Source of the DNA: JANMAT01 sp031359995
GTDB taxonomy: Bacteria; Actinomycetota; Acidimicrobiia; Acidimicrobiales; Ilumatobacteraceae
Assembly: GCA_031359995.1 (NCBI GenBank)
Contig: JANMAT010000194.1
Coordinates: 1 to 26,003 of the forward strand
Direction of reading: 5' to 3'
Length of the DNA: 26,003 nucleotides
In this document: positions 7,170-14,387 of the stretch, in pieces
Numbering within the stretch: the first letter of the stretch is position 1
Layout: the number at the start of each line of letters is the position of its first letter
The notes under the pieces: model-generated
Told to the model about the DNA's origin: nothing
The model's database searches: none
What the model saw: only the letters and a program-made list of their open reading frames with translations
Program-made: the position numbers and the translations under genes

Positions 7170-8390
7170 ATGGGCACGCACCGCCGGTCTCGGAGGCGGT
7201 TGACCGTCGCCGCGGCGGCCGCACTGGTCGGACTCGTCGCCTGCGGCGACCCCCAGGCCCTGCGCGACGCGGGCCTCACGTCGACGACGCCCGTGCCGAC
7301 CACGGCCGAGCCGAGCGCGACGCCGACCTCGCCAACCGGGTCGGCGCTCCCGGCCACGACATTGGCCACGCTCGTGCCCGGTCCCACGGTGCCCCTGACC
7401 ACACCGGCCCAGCGATCGACGGCCACGCTCGAGGCCGGCGCGTCCTGGTGCCCGTCGTTGGCGGTCGACGGCGGCGGCACCGAGATGACCGACGAGCGGA
7501 TGCGCGCCATCGACGGGGTGGCCCAGCGCGTCATGGGTGTGGTGAACGCCTACGTCGCCGAACGGGCCGATGTGGCCGGCAGTCCCTGGCTCGACTCGGG
7601 CACAGCCCAGCCCCGTGTGGTCATCGGGTTCACCCGAGCCATCGCCGACCACACCGCCGCCCTCGACGCGAAGCTGGCGCACCCCGAGGAGCTGCTGGTG
7701 TGCCAGATCCGCCACGGCCAGGCCGAGGTCACCACCGTGAGCCAGCAGATCCAGCAGGACATGATGGTCGGCGATCCGGGCCCGTACTCGAGCGTCGGAG
7801 CCGGCCCCGAGTTCGTCGAGGTGTCGCTGCGGGCCGATCAGGAGGCCCTCGCCACCGACCTCGTCGCCCGCTACGGCGACATCGTGCAGGTCACCGTCGG
7901 CCTGTTCCCGTACCCGATGGGCAGCCGGCCCGCCCGGTCGTACGCCACCGCCGTGTGCGCGGCCCAGCCGGTGGACGGGCCGATGAGCATGGACGGGGTA
8001 CGGGCCACGGCGGTGCTGGCCGCCGACCACGTGACGAGCGGCGGCGAGATAGCGGGCACGATCACCATCACCAACGCAGGGACGGCGCCGGCCACGTTCA
8101 CCACGGGCGACCCGCTCGTCGGCGTCGTGGTGCGCGCCGGCACCGCCGAAGCCGTAGGTGTTTCGACGATGGGCGTGGCCGGCGTCGGCGCCGGCGGCGT
8201 CCTCGAACCGGGCGGCTCGCTCACCGTGAAGCTGCAGGCGGGCACGGCCAGCTGCTCGCCCGATCGCTACGCGCTCGCCCCTGGCACGTACGAGGTGCGC
8301 GTGCCCGTGGTGGTCGACTACCAGGGCGACGCCGGCCGGCCGGCGGTGCGGCTCGTGAGCGAACCGGTGACGGTGACGGTGGTGGGCTGA
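7170..8390 (+). CDS. Secreted lipoprotein of unknown function
   Basis: The 406-residue protein begins with an arginine-rich n-region (THRRSRRR), a hydrophobic helix and a lipobox L-V-A-C with Cys25, so it should be lipid-anchored outside the membrane. A Thr/Pro/Ser-rich linker follows (about residues 35-85), then a domain with CPSLAVDG and two further cysteines (CQIRHG, AVCAAQP) that could form disulfides, and a C-terminal beta-sandwich-like segment from about residue 285 (GTITITNAGTAPATFTTGDP), reminiscent of Ig-like or BsuPI-type modules. I do not recognise a family. The next gene starts one base after its stop and shares its C-terminal theme (PGTYEVRVPV). Start supported by the lipobox position. 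Confidence 0.85.
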   Translation: MGTHRRSRRRLTVAAAAALVGLVACGDPQALRDAGLTSTTPVPTTAEPSATPTSPTGSALPATTLATLVPGPTVPLTTPAQRSTATLEAGASWCPSLAVDGGGTEMTDERMRAIDGVAQRVMGVVNAYVAERADVAGSPWLDSGTAQPRVVIGFTRAIADHTAALDAKLAHPEELLVCQIRHGQAEVTTVSQQIQQDMMVGDPGPYSSVGAGPEFVEVSLRADQEALATDLVARYGDIVQVTVGLFPYPMGSRPARSYATAVCAAQPVDGPMSMDGVRATAVLAADHVTSGGEIAGTITITNAGTAPATFTTGDPLVGVVVRAGTAEAVGVSTMGVAGVGAGGVLEPGGSLTVKLQAGTASCSPDRYALAPGTYEVRVPVVVDYQGDAGRPAVRLVSEPVTVTVVG

Positions 8391-8391
8391 G

Positions 8392-8664
8392 GTGACGGGC
8401 CGGCTCGTCGTGGCACTCGTCGCTTCCGGCCGGTTGCTGGTGGGGTGCGGCGCGGCGGTTACCGGCCGACCCGTCGGCGCGACGGTGCCGTCGACCACCG
8501 CAGCGCCCCTCACGACCGTGTCGTCGTCGACCGTGCCGCCGTCGACCGTGCCGCCGCTGCCCGGCACGTACCAGGTGCTCGTGCCCGTGGACGCGTCGCC
8601 CACGGGCTCGGCGTTGCCCCACGACCTCGTGGGCGAGCCCGTCACGCTGATCGTGACGGGCTGA
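8392..8664 (+). CDS. Small lipoprotein, likely truncated paralogue of the upstream gene
   Basis: Starting at GTG one base after the preceding stop, this 90-residue protein has a short hydrophobic leader ending in a lipobox L-V-G-C (Cys19), a Thr/Pro/Ser-rich linker (PSTTAAPLTTVSSSTVPP) and a terminal strand pair PGTYQVLVPV...GEPVTLIVTG. That tail matches the end of the upstream lipoprotein (PGTYEVRVPV...SEPVTVTVVG), so the gene looks like leader plus tail of a duplicated copy with the central domain lost. An arginine (R14) inside the hydrophobic leader is unusual and may weaken export. The upstream gene's stop and this start suggest coupled translation. It may be a degenerate relic or a functional small lipoprotein. 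Confidence 0.65.
   Translation: MTGRLVVALVASGRLLVGCGAAVTGRPVGATVPSTTAAPLTTVSSSTVPPSTVPPLPGTYQVLVPVDASPTGSALPHDLVGEPVTLIVTG
8636..8662. terminator. Perfect 11-bp hairpin between convergent genes
   Basis: AGCCCGTCACG (8636-8646) and CGTGACGGGCT (8652-8662) are exact reverse complements around a CTGAT loop. The right arm includes the first base of the lipoprotein stop codon (8662-8664), and the convergent efflux-pump gene ends 14 bp further on at 8676. It has no T-run but is the strongest hairpin seen in the window. Confidence 0.65.
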
Positions 8665-8675
8665 CCCGCAGGTGG

Positions 8676-10220
8676 TCAGTGGGCGACCATCACCACGGGC
8701 TCGCCACCCTCGTCGCCCGAGCTCGCACCCGCCTCCGCCGCCGGCATAGCGGTGGAGCCGCGCAGCGGCAGCTCCTTCATGAACATCATGATCACCCACG
8801 CCACGCACATGACCGGTAGGGCGAACACGTACACGCCCCGTACGCCACTGGCCAGCACCTTGGCGACCTCGGCGCGCTGCTCGGGCGGCAGGGCCCGGAT
8901 GGCACGGGGGTCCTCGATGCGCTTGGCGATGGCGGCGGGGATCTTGCCGTTGATGCGCGACGCGAACACGGCGCCGTAGCCGGCCAGACCCAGGGCACCG
9001 CCGAAGGACCGGGTGAACTGCGACGCGGCGGTGGCCACGCCCATGTCCTTCTGGTCCACCGAGTTCTGCACGGCCACCGACGTGGTCGGCATGGTGGCGC
9101 CGATGCCGAGGCCCATCAGGAACTGCACGGCCGACACGTAGACCCGGCCGGTGCCCACGTTCAGTCGGGTGAACAGGAACACCGCCGTGCAGCAGAACCC
9201 GAGCCCCACCACCGGGAAGATCTTGTAGCGGCCCGTGCGGGCGATGAGGCGGCCGCTGGAGATCGACGTCGTGAGGATGCCGGCCATGAGCGGCATGAGC
9301 AGCAGGCCCGACGACGTGGCCGAGGCGCCGATGACGGTCTGCATGAACAGCGGCAGGAACGAGTCGGTCGACATGAGCAGGGAACCCACGAGCAGCAGGG
9401 CCACCATTGAGGACGCGAACACCCGGTTCGAGAACAGGTGCATGGGCACGATCGGCTCGGGCGCCTTGCGCTCCCACTTCACGAACGACACCCAGATGGC
9501 CACGGCGCCCCCGCCCATGGCGATGATCGTGGGCGAGGTCCACGCGTACTCCTTGCCGCCCCACACCGTGGTGAGGATGACGAGGGTGGTGCCCGACACG
9601 AGCAGCGCGGCGCCGAGCCAGTCGATCTTGTGGTCGCGCTTCACATGGGGCATCTTCAGCGCCCACGACGTGACGAACAGGGCAACGATGCCGATGGGCA
9701 GGTTGATCGTGAAGATCCAGCGCCACGACAGGTTGTCGACGAGGAAGCCGCCGGCCAGCGGGCCCACCACCGACGACAGGGCGAACACCCCGGTGAAGAA
9801 GCCGATGTAGCGGCCGCGCTCACGGGGCGGCACGAGGTCGCCGACCATCACGAAGGCCATCGACTGCAGGCCGCCGCCGCCGATGCCCTGGATGCCGCGG
9901 AACAGCACGAGCTGGCCGAAGGTCTGGGCCAGCGCGGCGAGCAGTGAGCCGACGAGGAAGATGACGATGGCGACCTGGAACAGCAGGCGTCGGCCGTACA
10001 GGTCGGAGACCTTGCCGAACAGCGGCGTGGCCGCCGTGGAGGTGAGCAGGTAGGCGGTGGCGACCCATGCGATGTGCTCGAGACCGCCGAGGCGCCCGGC
10101 GATGGTGGGCAGCGCGGTGGACACGATGGTGCCGTCGAGGGCCGACAGCAGCAGGCCGATCATCAACCCCCCGAACACCGTGTACAGCTGACGCTTGGAC
10201 AGTGGTCCGGCGGGGGTCAT
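8676..10220 (-). CDS. MFS multidrug efflux transporter, DHA2 (14-helix) family
   Basis: This is a proton-driven drug/H+ antiporter of the EmrB/QacA type in the cytoplasmic membrane. The 514-residue protein shows the family motifs: LDGTIVSTALPTI in helix 1 (motif D1-like), GKVSDLYGRRLLF (motif A, about residues 69-81), LVLFRGIQGIGGGGLQS (motif B with the functional Arg), and SVVGPLAGGFLVD (motif C, antiporter signature). Its length fits 14 helices. The C-terminal tail (PAAEAGASSGDEGGEP) is acidic and cytoplasmic. ATG 10220 follows a GAAAGG ribosome site. A perfect palindrome about 60 bp upstream suggests repressor control, but no TetR/MarR gene is present. Substrates are unknown. Confidence 0.94.
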   Translation of the reverse strand: MTPAGPLSKRQLYTVFGGLMIGLLLSALDGTIVSTALPTIAGRLGGLEHIAWVATAYLLTSTAATPLFGKVSDLYGRRLLFQVAIVIFLVGSLLAALAQTFGQLVLFRGIQGIGGGGLQSMAFVMVGDLVPPRERGRYIGFFTGVFALSSVVGPLAGGFLVDNLSWRWIFTINLPIGIVALFVTSWALKMPHVKRDHKIDWLGAALLVSGTTLVILTTVWGGKEYAWTSPTIIAMGGGAVAIWVSFVKWERKAPEPIVPMHLFSNRVFASSMVALLLVGSLLMSTDSFLPLFMQTVIGASATSSGLLLMPLMAGILTTSISSGRLIARTGRYKIFPVVGLGFCCTAVFLFTRLNVGTGRVYVSAVQFLMGLGIGATMPTTSVAVQNSVDQKDMGVATAASQFTRSFGGALGLAGYGAVFASRINGKIPAAIAKRIEDPRAIRALPPEQRAEVAKVLASGVRGVYVFALPVMCVAWVIMMFMKELPLRGSTAMPAAEAGASSGDEGGEPVVMVAH

Positions 10221-10280
10221 GCGCGGGGCCTTTCGAACGGCGGGGCGGGGTGGGTCGGGTGGCGACGCGGACCGATCTAG

Positions 10281-10293
10281 TTGCAGACTGCAA
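10281..10293. promoter_or_regulatory. Operator candidate TTGCAG-A-CTGCAA
   Basis: This is a perfect inverted repeat (6-bp arms, 1-bp centre) 61 bp upstream of the efflux pump start. It is nested in a wider imperfect repeat, GACCGA (10270-10275) and TCGGTC (10294-10299). This is typical of repressor sites that control efflux pumps; the repressor is not in the window. Confidence 0.55.
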
Positions 10294-10294
10294 T

Positions 10295-10317
10295 CGGTCG
10301 GCGCAGTCTACCGACCG
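10295..10317 (-). terminator. Hairpin at the end of the small unknown gene
   Basis: CGGTCGG (10295-10301) pairs with CCGACCG (10311-10317) around a 9-nt loop, straddling the stop codon (10308-10310) of the minus-strand gene. There is no T-run; termination is inferred. Confidence 0.35.
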
Positions 10318-10649
10318 CCATCGTCGATGCCAGTGGGACGCCGGCCCGCGAACCGCTCGGCGCTGCAGTGCTCCTGGGCCAGGCGCCGCAGCGCGGCGAA
10401 GGCCTGTTCGGACACCACCGTGCCCACCACCACCGGGGTGATCGCCGCCTCCACGCCGGCGCCGGCGTCGATGGTGGCGAGCTCGAAGTGGGCCAGCTGC
10501 TCGGCCGCCTCGGCGTGCACCAGGAAGACCTCGGGGCCCACGTGCTCGCCGTCGAGGACGCGCGGCCCGGCCAGCACGGTGGCCAGCGCGTCGATCGACG
10601 GGCAGTCGTCGCGCACCCGCCAATCGCGCTGGTCGACGAAGCGCACCAC
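10308..10649 (-). CDS. Hypothetical protein, 113 residues
   Basis: I do not recognise this protein. Codons end almost wholly in G or C, and the sequence is well mixed (DWRVRDDCPSIDALATVLAG near the start, FELATIDAGAGVEAAITPVV in the middle), unlike the arginine-rich shadows around it, so it is probably real. It starts at one of two adjacent GTG codons. No signal peptide or membrane helix is visible; it should be a small cytoplasmic alpha/beta protein with two cysteines. It is transcribed in the same direction as the efflux pump, 87 bp upstream of it, and divergent from a broken DUF4188 gene. The operator candidate lies between it and the pump. Start is uncertain. Confidence 0.6.
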   Translation of the reverse strand: MVRFVDQRDWRVRDDCPSIDALATVLAGPRVLDGEHVGPEVFLVHAEAAEQLAHFELATIDAGAGVEAAITPVVVGTVVSEQAFAALRRLAQEHCSAERFAGRRPTGIDDGGR

Positions 10650-10672
10650 CTCGGCCCGTGCCGCGGTGTGCG

Positions 10673-10988
10673 ATGGTGAGGGGTCAGCCGGCCGCCACGT
10701 TCGACCACGACGGCGACGTCGTCGTCCTCCTCATCGGCATGCGCATCAACACGCTCGGCAAGGTGGCGGGCGTTCAACCAGCGCGTCGGCACCGACGGCG
10801 ACGTCGGCATCTTCTACGAGACCTACACCGTGCCGGCCGGCAACACCGAGGCGATCTACAACAACATGCCCGTGTACGGGTTGGCCAAGGCGACCGCGTC
10901 GGTGCCGGTGGCCAGGCGGGGCCAGTCGGCCGCCTACCGGATGGGCCGCACCATCACCGACGACCCCGCCGAGCCGGTGCCCGCTTGA
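10673..10988 (+). pseudogene. DUF4188 protein remnant with internal deletion
   Basis: DUF4188 proteins are about 150-170-residue, dimeric ferredoxin-fold, monooxygenase-like proteins. The N-terminal part (from ATG 10673) reads DGDVVVLLIGMRINTLGK, matching the family's first strand. At about 10760 the recognisable sequence jumps to the next frame, where RWRAFNQRVGTDGDVGIFYE and TYTVPAGNTEAIYNNMPVYG continue to a normal end at 10988. Roughly 65 codons between RIN and WRAFN are missing. The remaining halves are clearly recognisable, so the loss seems recent. The first frame alone would give a short nonsense product. Confidence 0.82.
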
Positions 10989-11049
10989 CTGTTGATCAGA
11001 TCACGTATCATACCTCGCAAGTAATCTAAGTGATCAGTTTCATCGCCGG
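10989..11049. promoter_or_regulatory. AT-rich promoter-like segment
   Basis: This 61-bp stretch is markedly AT-rich for the window. It contains TTGACT (10985-10990) and TATCAT (11006-11011) with a short 15-bp spacer, two TGATCA palindromes, a GATCAC (10999-11004)/GTGATC (11030-11035) inverted repeat and the direct repeat AAGTAATCTA/AAGTGATCAG. It probably held the promoter and operator of the ATPase gene that follows. Confidence 0.4.
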
Positions 11050-11468
11050 ATGACGTTCGTGAACCGGTCGGAGGAGCTCGCAGAACTCGATCGGTGGTGG
11101 AGCGGGCCGGGCGCGGCGATGGGTGTCGTGTGGGGCCGCCGCCGAGTCGGCAAGTCGATGCTGCTCCGGCACTGGGTGCGAGACAAGCGAGCGGTGTTCC
11201 ACGTCAGCCGGAATCGTCCGGAGCGGGACGAGCTCAGATCCTTGAGTGACGCCGTGGCGTCCATCGGCATGCTGCCGCGTCGCAGTCTCGCGGACCGTCC
11301 TTTCCACGACTGGGACGACGCGTTCGATGTGCTCGCCGCGCTGGCGGAACACGAACCGCGCGGCTCGACGTCGTCGACGACGGGCAATGGCTGGTCGCTG
11401 CCCGCGAGCAGGTCACGAACGCCCCCGAGGGAGTGCTGACGGTGACCGCCGCCGACGTGTTCGCCTGA
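11050..11468 (+). pseudogene. AAA/archaeal-type ATPase remnant with lost centre
   Basis: The intact start reads MTFVNRSEELAELDRWW and then VVWGRRRVGKSMLLRHW, the N-terminus and Walker A (about residues 28-36) of the large ATPase family often paired with DUF234 nuclease-like C-termini (normally about 450 residues). After roughly 100 codons the frame no longer makes sense; the other frame from about 11361 gives RLDVVDDGQWLVAAREQ and ends ...GVLTVTAADVFA at 11468, resembling the usual C-terminal strand of these proteins. About 300 codons appear to be missing. Walker B and sensor motifs are gone, so the product cannot hydrolyse ATP. The link of the C-terminal piece to the same gene is inferred from position and resemblance. 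Confidence 0.7.
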
Positions 11469-11509
11469 ACGTCGCGGATGTCGGATTCCGCGGCACGGCC
11501 CGGTGGCGG

Positions 11510-11515
11510 TAGTTT
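11510..11515 (+). promoter_or_regulatory. Candidate -10 element TAGTTT for the hydrolase-led operon
   Basis: TAGTTT lies 19 nt before the ATG at 11535, leaving room for a short leader that contains the purine-rich GGGGGTAGG ribosome site. No -35 match is evident. Confidence 0.3.
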
Positions 11516-11534
11516 CCCCGGTCGGGGGTAGGTC

Positions 11535-12305
11535 ATGGCCGAACTGGACCGCGACGGGGTGCGCATCCACTACGACGTCGCCGGGCACGGGCCGGCGGTG
11601 CTGTTGACGCACGGCTACTCGGCGTCGGCCCACATGTTCGCCAACGTGGTGGAAGCCCTCGCCGTGGACCACACGGTGATCACGTGGGACCTGCGCGGCC
11701 ACGCCCGCAGCGACTCGCCCGCCGACCCGGACGCCTACTCGATGGAGCTGTGCCTGGCCGACGTGGTGGCGCTGCTCGACCACGTCGGGGTCGAGCGGGC
11801 CGTGCTCGCCGGCCACTCGCTCGGTGGGTACCTGTCGTTGGCGCTGTGGCTCGCCCGCCCCGATCGGGTACGGGCGCTGGTGCTCGTGGGTACCGGACCG
11901 GGCTATCGCAACGACGACGCCCGCCAGAAGTGGAACGACATGGCGCTGCGCTACGCCGGCGCCATCGAGAAGCGGGGCGCCGACGCGCTCGGTGGCAGCC
12001 CCGAGGTGCGCGGCGTGGAGCACCGCGACTTCGCCGGCCTGGCCCGCGCCGGGCGCGGCATCCTCGTGCAGCGCGACGGTGCCGTGATCGACGCGCTGCC
12101 CCGCATCGACGTGCCCACGCTCGTGGTGGTGGGTGAGCGCGACGCCCAGTTCGTGGGCGGCTCGCGGTACATGGCCGAACGCATCCCGGGCGCGGCGCTC
12201 GACGTGATCGCCGACGCCGGCCACGCCCCGAACCTGTCGCAACCCACCGTGTTCAACGCCACGGTGCGGGCGTTCCTGCACCGCGTGGAAGGAGCCCACC
12301 CATGA
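11535..12305 (+). CDS. Alpha/beta hydrolase
   Basis: This is a cytoplasmic hydrolase of esters, C-C bonds or similar. The 256-residue sequence has the oxyanion HG motif (LLTHGYSAS, 23-31), the nucleophile elbow GHSLGG with Ser95, an acid at Asp203 (VVGERDAQF) and the base His230 (DAGHAPNLS), so the triad is complete. The cap region (about 120-185) is moderate in size. The start is supported by GGGGGTAGG upstream. Its stop overlaps the start of the crotonase gene (ATGA), and the acyl-CoA dehydrogenase follows 4 bp after that, so these three form an operon. In this setting it may open a ring product or release a carboxylate from an ester or lactone; the substrate is unknown. It resembles haloalkane/MhpC-type hydrolases only in general fold. 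Confidence 0.92.
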   Translation: MAELDRDGVRIHYDVAGHGPAVLLTHGYSASAHMFANVVEALAVDHTVITWDLRGHARSDSPADPDAYSMELCLADVVALLDHVGVERAVLAGHSLGGYLSLALWLARPDRVRALVLVGTGPGYRNDDARQKWNDMALRYAGAIEKRGADALGGSPEVRGVEHRDFAGLARAGRGILVQRDGAVIDALPRIDVPTLVVVGERDAQFVGGSRYMAERIPGAALDVIADAGHAPNLSQPTVFNATVRAFLHRVEGAHP

Positions 12306-13084
12306 CGGCAACCGTCCAGGAGCGCTACGGCGACCTGAGCGTGACCGTGACCGACGACTTCGTCGCCACCGTCACCATCCACCGGCCGCCCGAGAACTAC
12401 TTCGACCAGGCCCTCATCGCCTCCATCGGCGATGCCTACGAGGCGATCGACGCCGACGACCGCTGCCGGGTCATCGTGCTGCGCAGCGAGGGCAAGCACT
12501 TCTGTGCCGGCGCCAACTTCGGCAAGCGGGCCGAGCCCGTGCCGGGCGAGCGCCACCTGTACGACGAGGCCGTGCGCATCTTCTCGTGCGCCACCCCGGT
12601 GGTGGCCGCCGTGCAGGGCGCGGCGATCGGTGGTGGCTTCGGACTGGCCATGTCGGCCGACTTCCGCGTCGGCACCGCCGACGCCCGCATGGCGGCCAAC
12701 TTCGCCCGCCTCGGCTTCCACCAGGGCTTCGGGCTCAGTGTGACCCTGCCGCTGGTGATCGGCCACCAGAAGGCCATGGAGATGCTCTACACGGGCGTGC
12801 GCTGGGGTGGCGAGCAGTGCAGGGCCGTCGGGCTGCTCGACCGGCTGGTGGCGCCGGCCGACCTGTACGACGAGGCCCAGCGCTTCGCCGCCGAGATCGC
12901 GCTGTCGGCACCGCTGGCCGTGGTGAGCATCCGCGAGACGATGCGGGGCCACCTGCCGGCGGCGATCCGGGCCGCGACCGATCGCGAGAAGGCCGAGCAG
13001 GACCGGTTGAACAAGACCGACGACTTCAAAGAGGGCATCAAGGCCACGGCCGAGCGGCGCCCGCCGCGCTTCCAGGGACGGTGA
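12302..13084 (+). CDS. Enoyl-CoA hydratase/isomerase (crotonase) family protein with atypical active site
   Basis: The 260-residue protein has the crotonase fold landmarks HRPPENYFD near the start, the first oxyanion loop HFCAGAN (66-72) and the second GAAIGGGFGLAM (106-117). Of the two glutamates used by classical hydratases, the first position is Gly114 (GGGFGLAM instead of GGGxELAM) and the second aligns with Phe134 in AANFARLGFHQGFG. His140/Gln141 lie close and could take part. The oxyanion hole is intact, so it should still bind an acyl-CoA and stabilise an enolate, but water addition by the usual route is unlikely. Isomerase, hydrolase or lyase activity is possible. It is translationally coupled to the hydrolase upstream and 4 bp from the dehydrogenase downstream. 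Confidence 0.9.
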   Translation: MTATVQERYGDLSVTVTDDFVATVTIHRPPENYFDQALIASIGDAYEAIDADDRCRVIVLRSEGKHFCAGANFGKRAEPVPGERHLYDEAVRIFSCATPVVAAVQGAAIGGGFGLAMSADFRVGTADARMAANFARLGFHQGFGLSVTLPLVIGHQKAMEMLYTGVRWGGEQCRAVGLLDRLVAPADLYDEAQRFAAEIALSAPLAVVSIRETMRGHLPAAIRAATDREKAEQDRLNKTDDFKEGIKATAERRPPRFQGR

Positions 13085-13088
13085 TTCG

Positions 13089-14348
13089 ATGAGCGTGCCG
13101 AGTCGTGACGAGGTCACCGCCGAGGTGCGGGCGTGGCTGGAGGAGAACTGGGACGCCGACCGCCCGCTCGGCCCGTGGCGGTCGCTGCTCGCCGATTCGG
13201 GCTGGGGCTGCCCGTCGTGGCCGAAGCAGTGGTACGGCCGGGGCCTGCCCGTGGCGATGGACGACGTGGTCACCGCCGAGTTCGCCCGCGTCGGCGCCGT
13301 GGGCGTGCCCGTGGGCGGTGGCATGGGTCTGGCCGCGCCCACGATCCTGGCCTGCGCCGACGACGACGTGAAGGCCCGCTTCCTGCGGCGCATCGTGACC
13401 GGCGAGGACACGTGGTGCCAGCTGTTCAGCGAGCCGACCAACGGCTCCGACCTCGCCGGCCTCATGACCCGCGCCGACCGTGACGGCGACGAGTGGATCG
13501 TGAACGGCCAGAAGGTGTGGAACACCAGCGCCCACCACGCCGACTACGGCATGCTCCTCGCCCGCACCGACTGGGGGGTACCCAAGCACAAGGGCATCAC
13601 CTACTTCGTGCTCCCCATGCACCAGCCCGGCGTGGAGGTGCGGCCGCTGCACCAGATGAACCGCCACAGCAGCTTCAACGAGGTCTTCATGACCGACGCC
13701 CGCATCCCCGTGAGTCATGTGGTGGGCGCACCGGGCGAAGGTTGGCGGGTGGCCCTGAGCACGCTGGCCCACGAGCGCCGCTTCGGCGCCATGTCGAGGC
13801 CCAAGCTCAACGGATCGGGCCGTTGCGTGGACGAGGCGCGCGCCGAGGCCGAGGACTACTTCCAGGTGTACTCGTGGTACCCGCAGCGCGCCGGTAGGGC
13901 CGACCTGATGATCGAGCACGCCCGCCAGCGCGGCGTCGCTGACGACCCGCTCGTGCGCCAGGCCATCACCAGGGCGCTCAGCGTGTACCGCACCGGGCAG
14001 TGGACGGCCCAGCGGGCCGCTGCCGCCCGTCGGCTGGGCCGCGAGCCGGGCGCCGAGGGCTCGCTCGGCAAGCTCGGGTTGAGCAACGTGGCCCGCGCCG
14101 CCCACATCGCCCACACCGTGATCGCCGGGGCCAGCGGGCTGCTGAACGGCCCCGACGCCACCATGGACGGCGTCGTGGCCGAGATCCTGGTGTCGACGCC
14201 CGCACAGTCGATCGCCGGCGGCACCGACGAGATCCAGCGCAACATCATCGGCGAGCAGGTCCTGGGTCTCCCCAAGGAGCCCCAGGTCGACCGCGACCAG
14301 CCGTTCCGTGACGTCGTGCGCGGCGCGGGCGGCCGCGCTCAAGCGTGA
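13089..14348 (+). CDS. Acyl-CoA dehydrogenase
   Basis: This 419-residue flavoprotein has LFSEPTNGSDLAG and VNGQKVWNTSAHHADY in the middle domain and the C-terminal GGTDEIQRNIIGEQVLGLPKEP of the FadE type. As in the dehydrogenase at 2433, the canonical catalytic glutamate of the EGT motif is replaced (AGGTDEIQ). An insert-like stretch around residues 240-275 (DEARAEAEDYFQVYSW) distinguishes it from that protein. ATG 13089 lies 4 bp after the crotonase stop. Within this cluster it probably desaturates a specific CoA-bound intermediate; a two-subunit arrangement as in some sterol-degrading FadE pairs is possible, but no second subunit is adjacent. Confidence 0.92.
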   Translation: MSVPSRDEVTAEVRAWLEENWDADRPLGPWRSLLADSGWGCPSWPKQWYGRGLPVAMDDVVTAEFARVGAVGVPVGGGMGLAAPTILACADDDVKARFLRRIVTGEDTWCQLFSEPTNGSDLAGLMTRADRDGDEWIVNGQKVWNTSAHHADYGMLLARTDWGVPKHKGITYFVLPMHQPGVEVRPLHQMNRHSSFNEVFMTDARIPVSHVVGAPGEGWRVALSTLAHERRFGAMSRPKLNGSGRCVDEARAEAEDYFQVYSWYPQRAGRADLMIEHARQRGVADDPLVRQAITRALSVYRTGQWTAQRAAAARRLGREPGAEGSLGKLGLSNVARAAHIAHTVIAGASGLLNGPDATMDGVVAEILVSTPAQSIAGGTDEIQRNIIGEQVLGLPKEPQVDRDQPFRDVVRGAGGRAQA

Positions 14349-14387
14349 GGCATTGACGAACCCGACAGCCCCGAGGAGGCTACGAAC

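Noticed and set aside
5844..8645. 933-codon minus-strand open frame
   Set aside because: It is antisense to the permease and both lipoprotein genes, strongly rich in Arg, His and Gly, and lacks any family motif.
10195..10995. 266-codon plus-strand frame through the DUF4188 region
   Set aside because: It is not the frame of either recognisable DUF4188 half and is antisense to the 113-residue gene.
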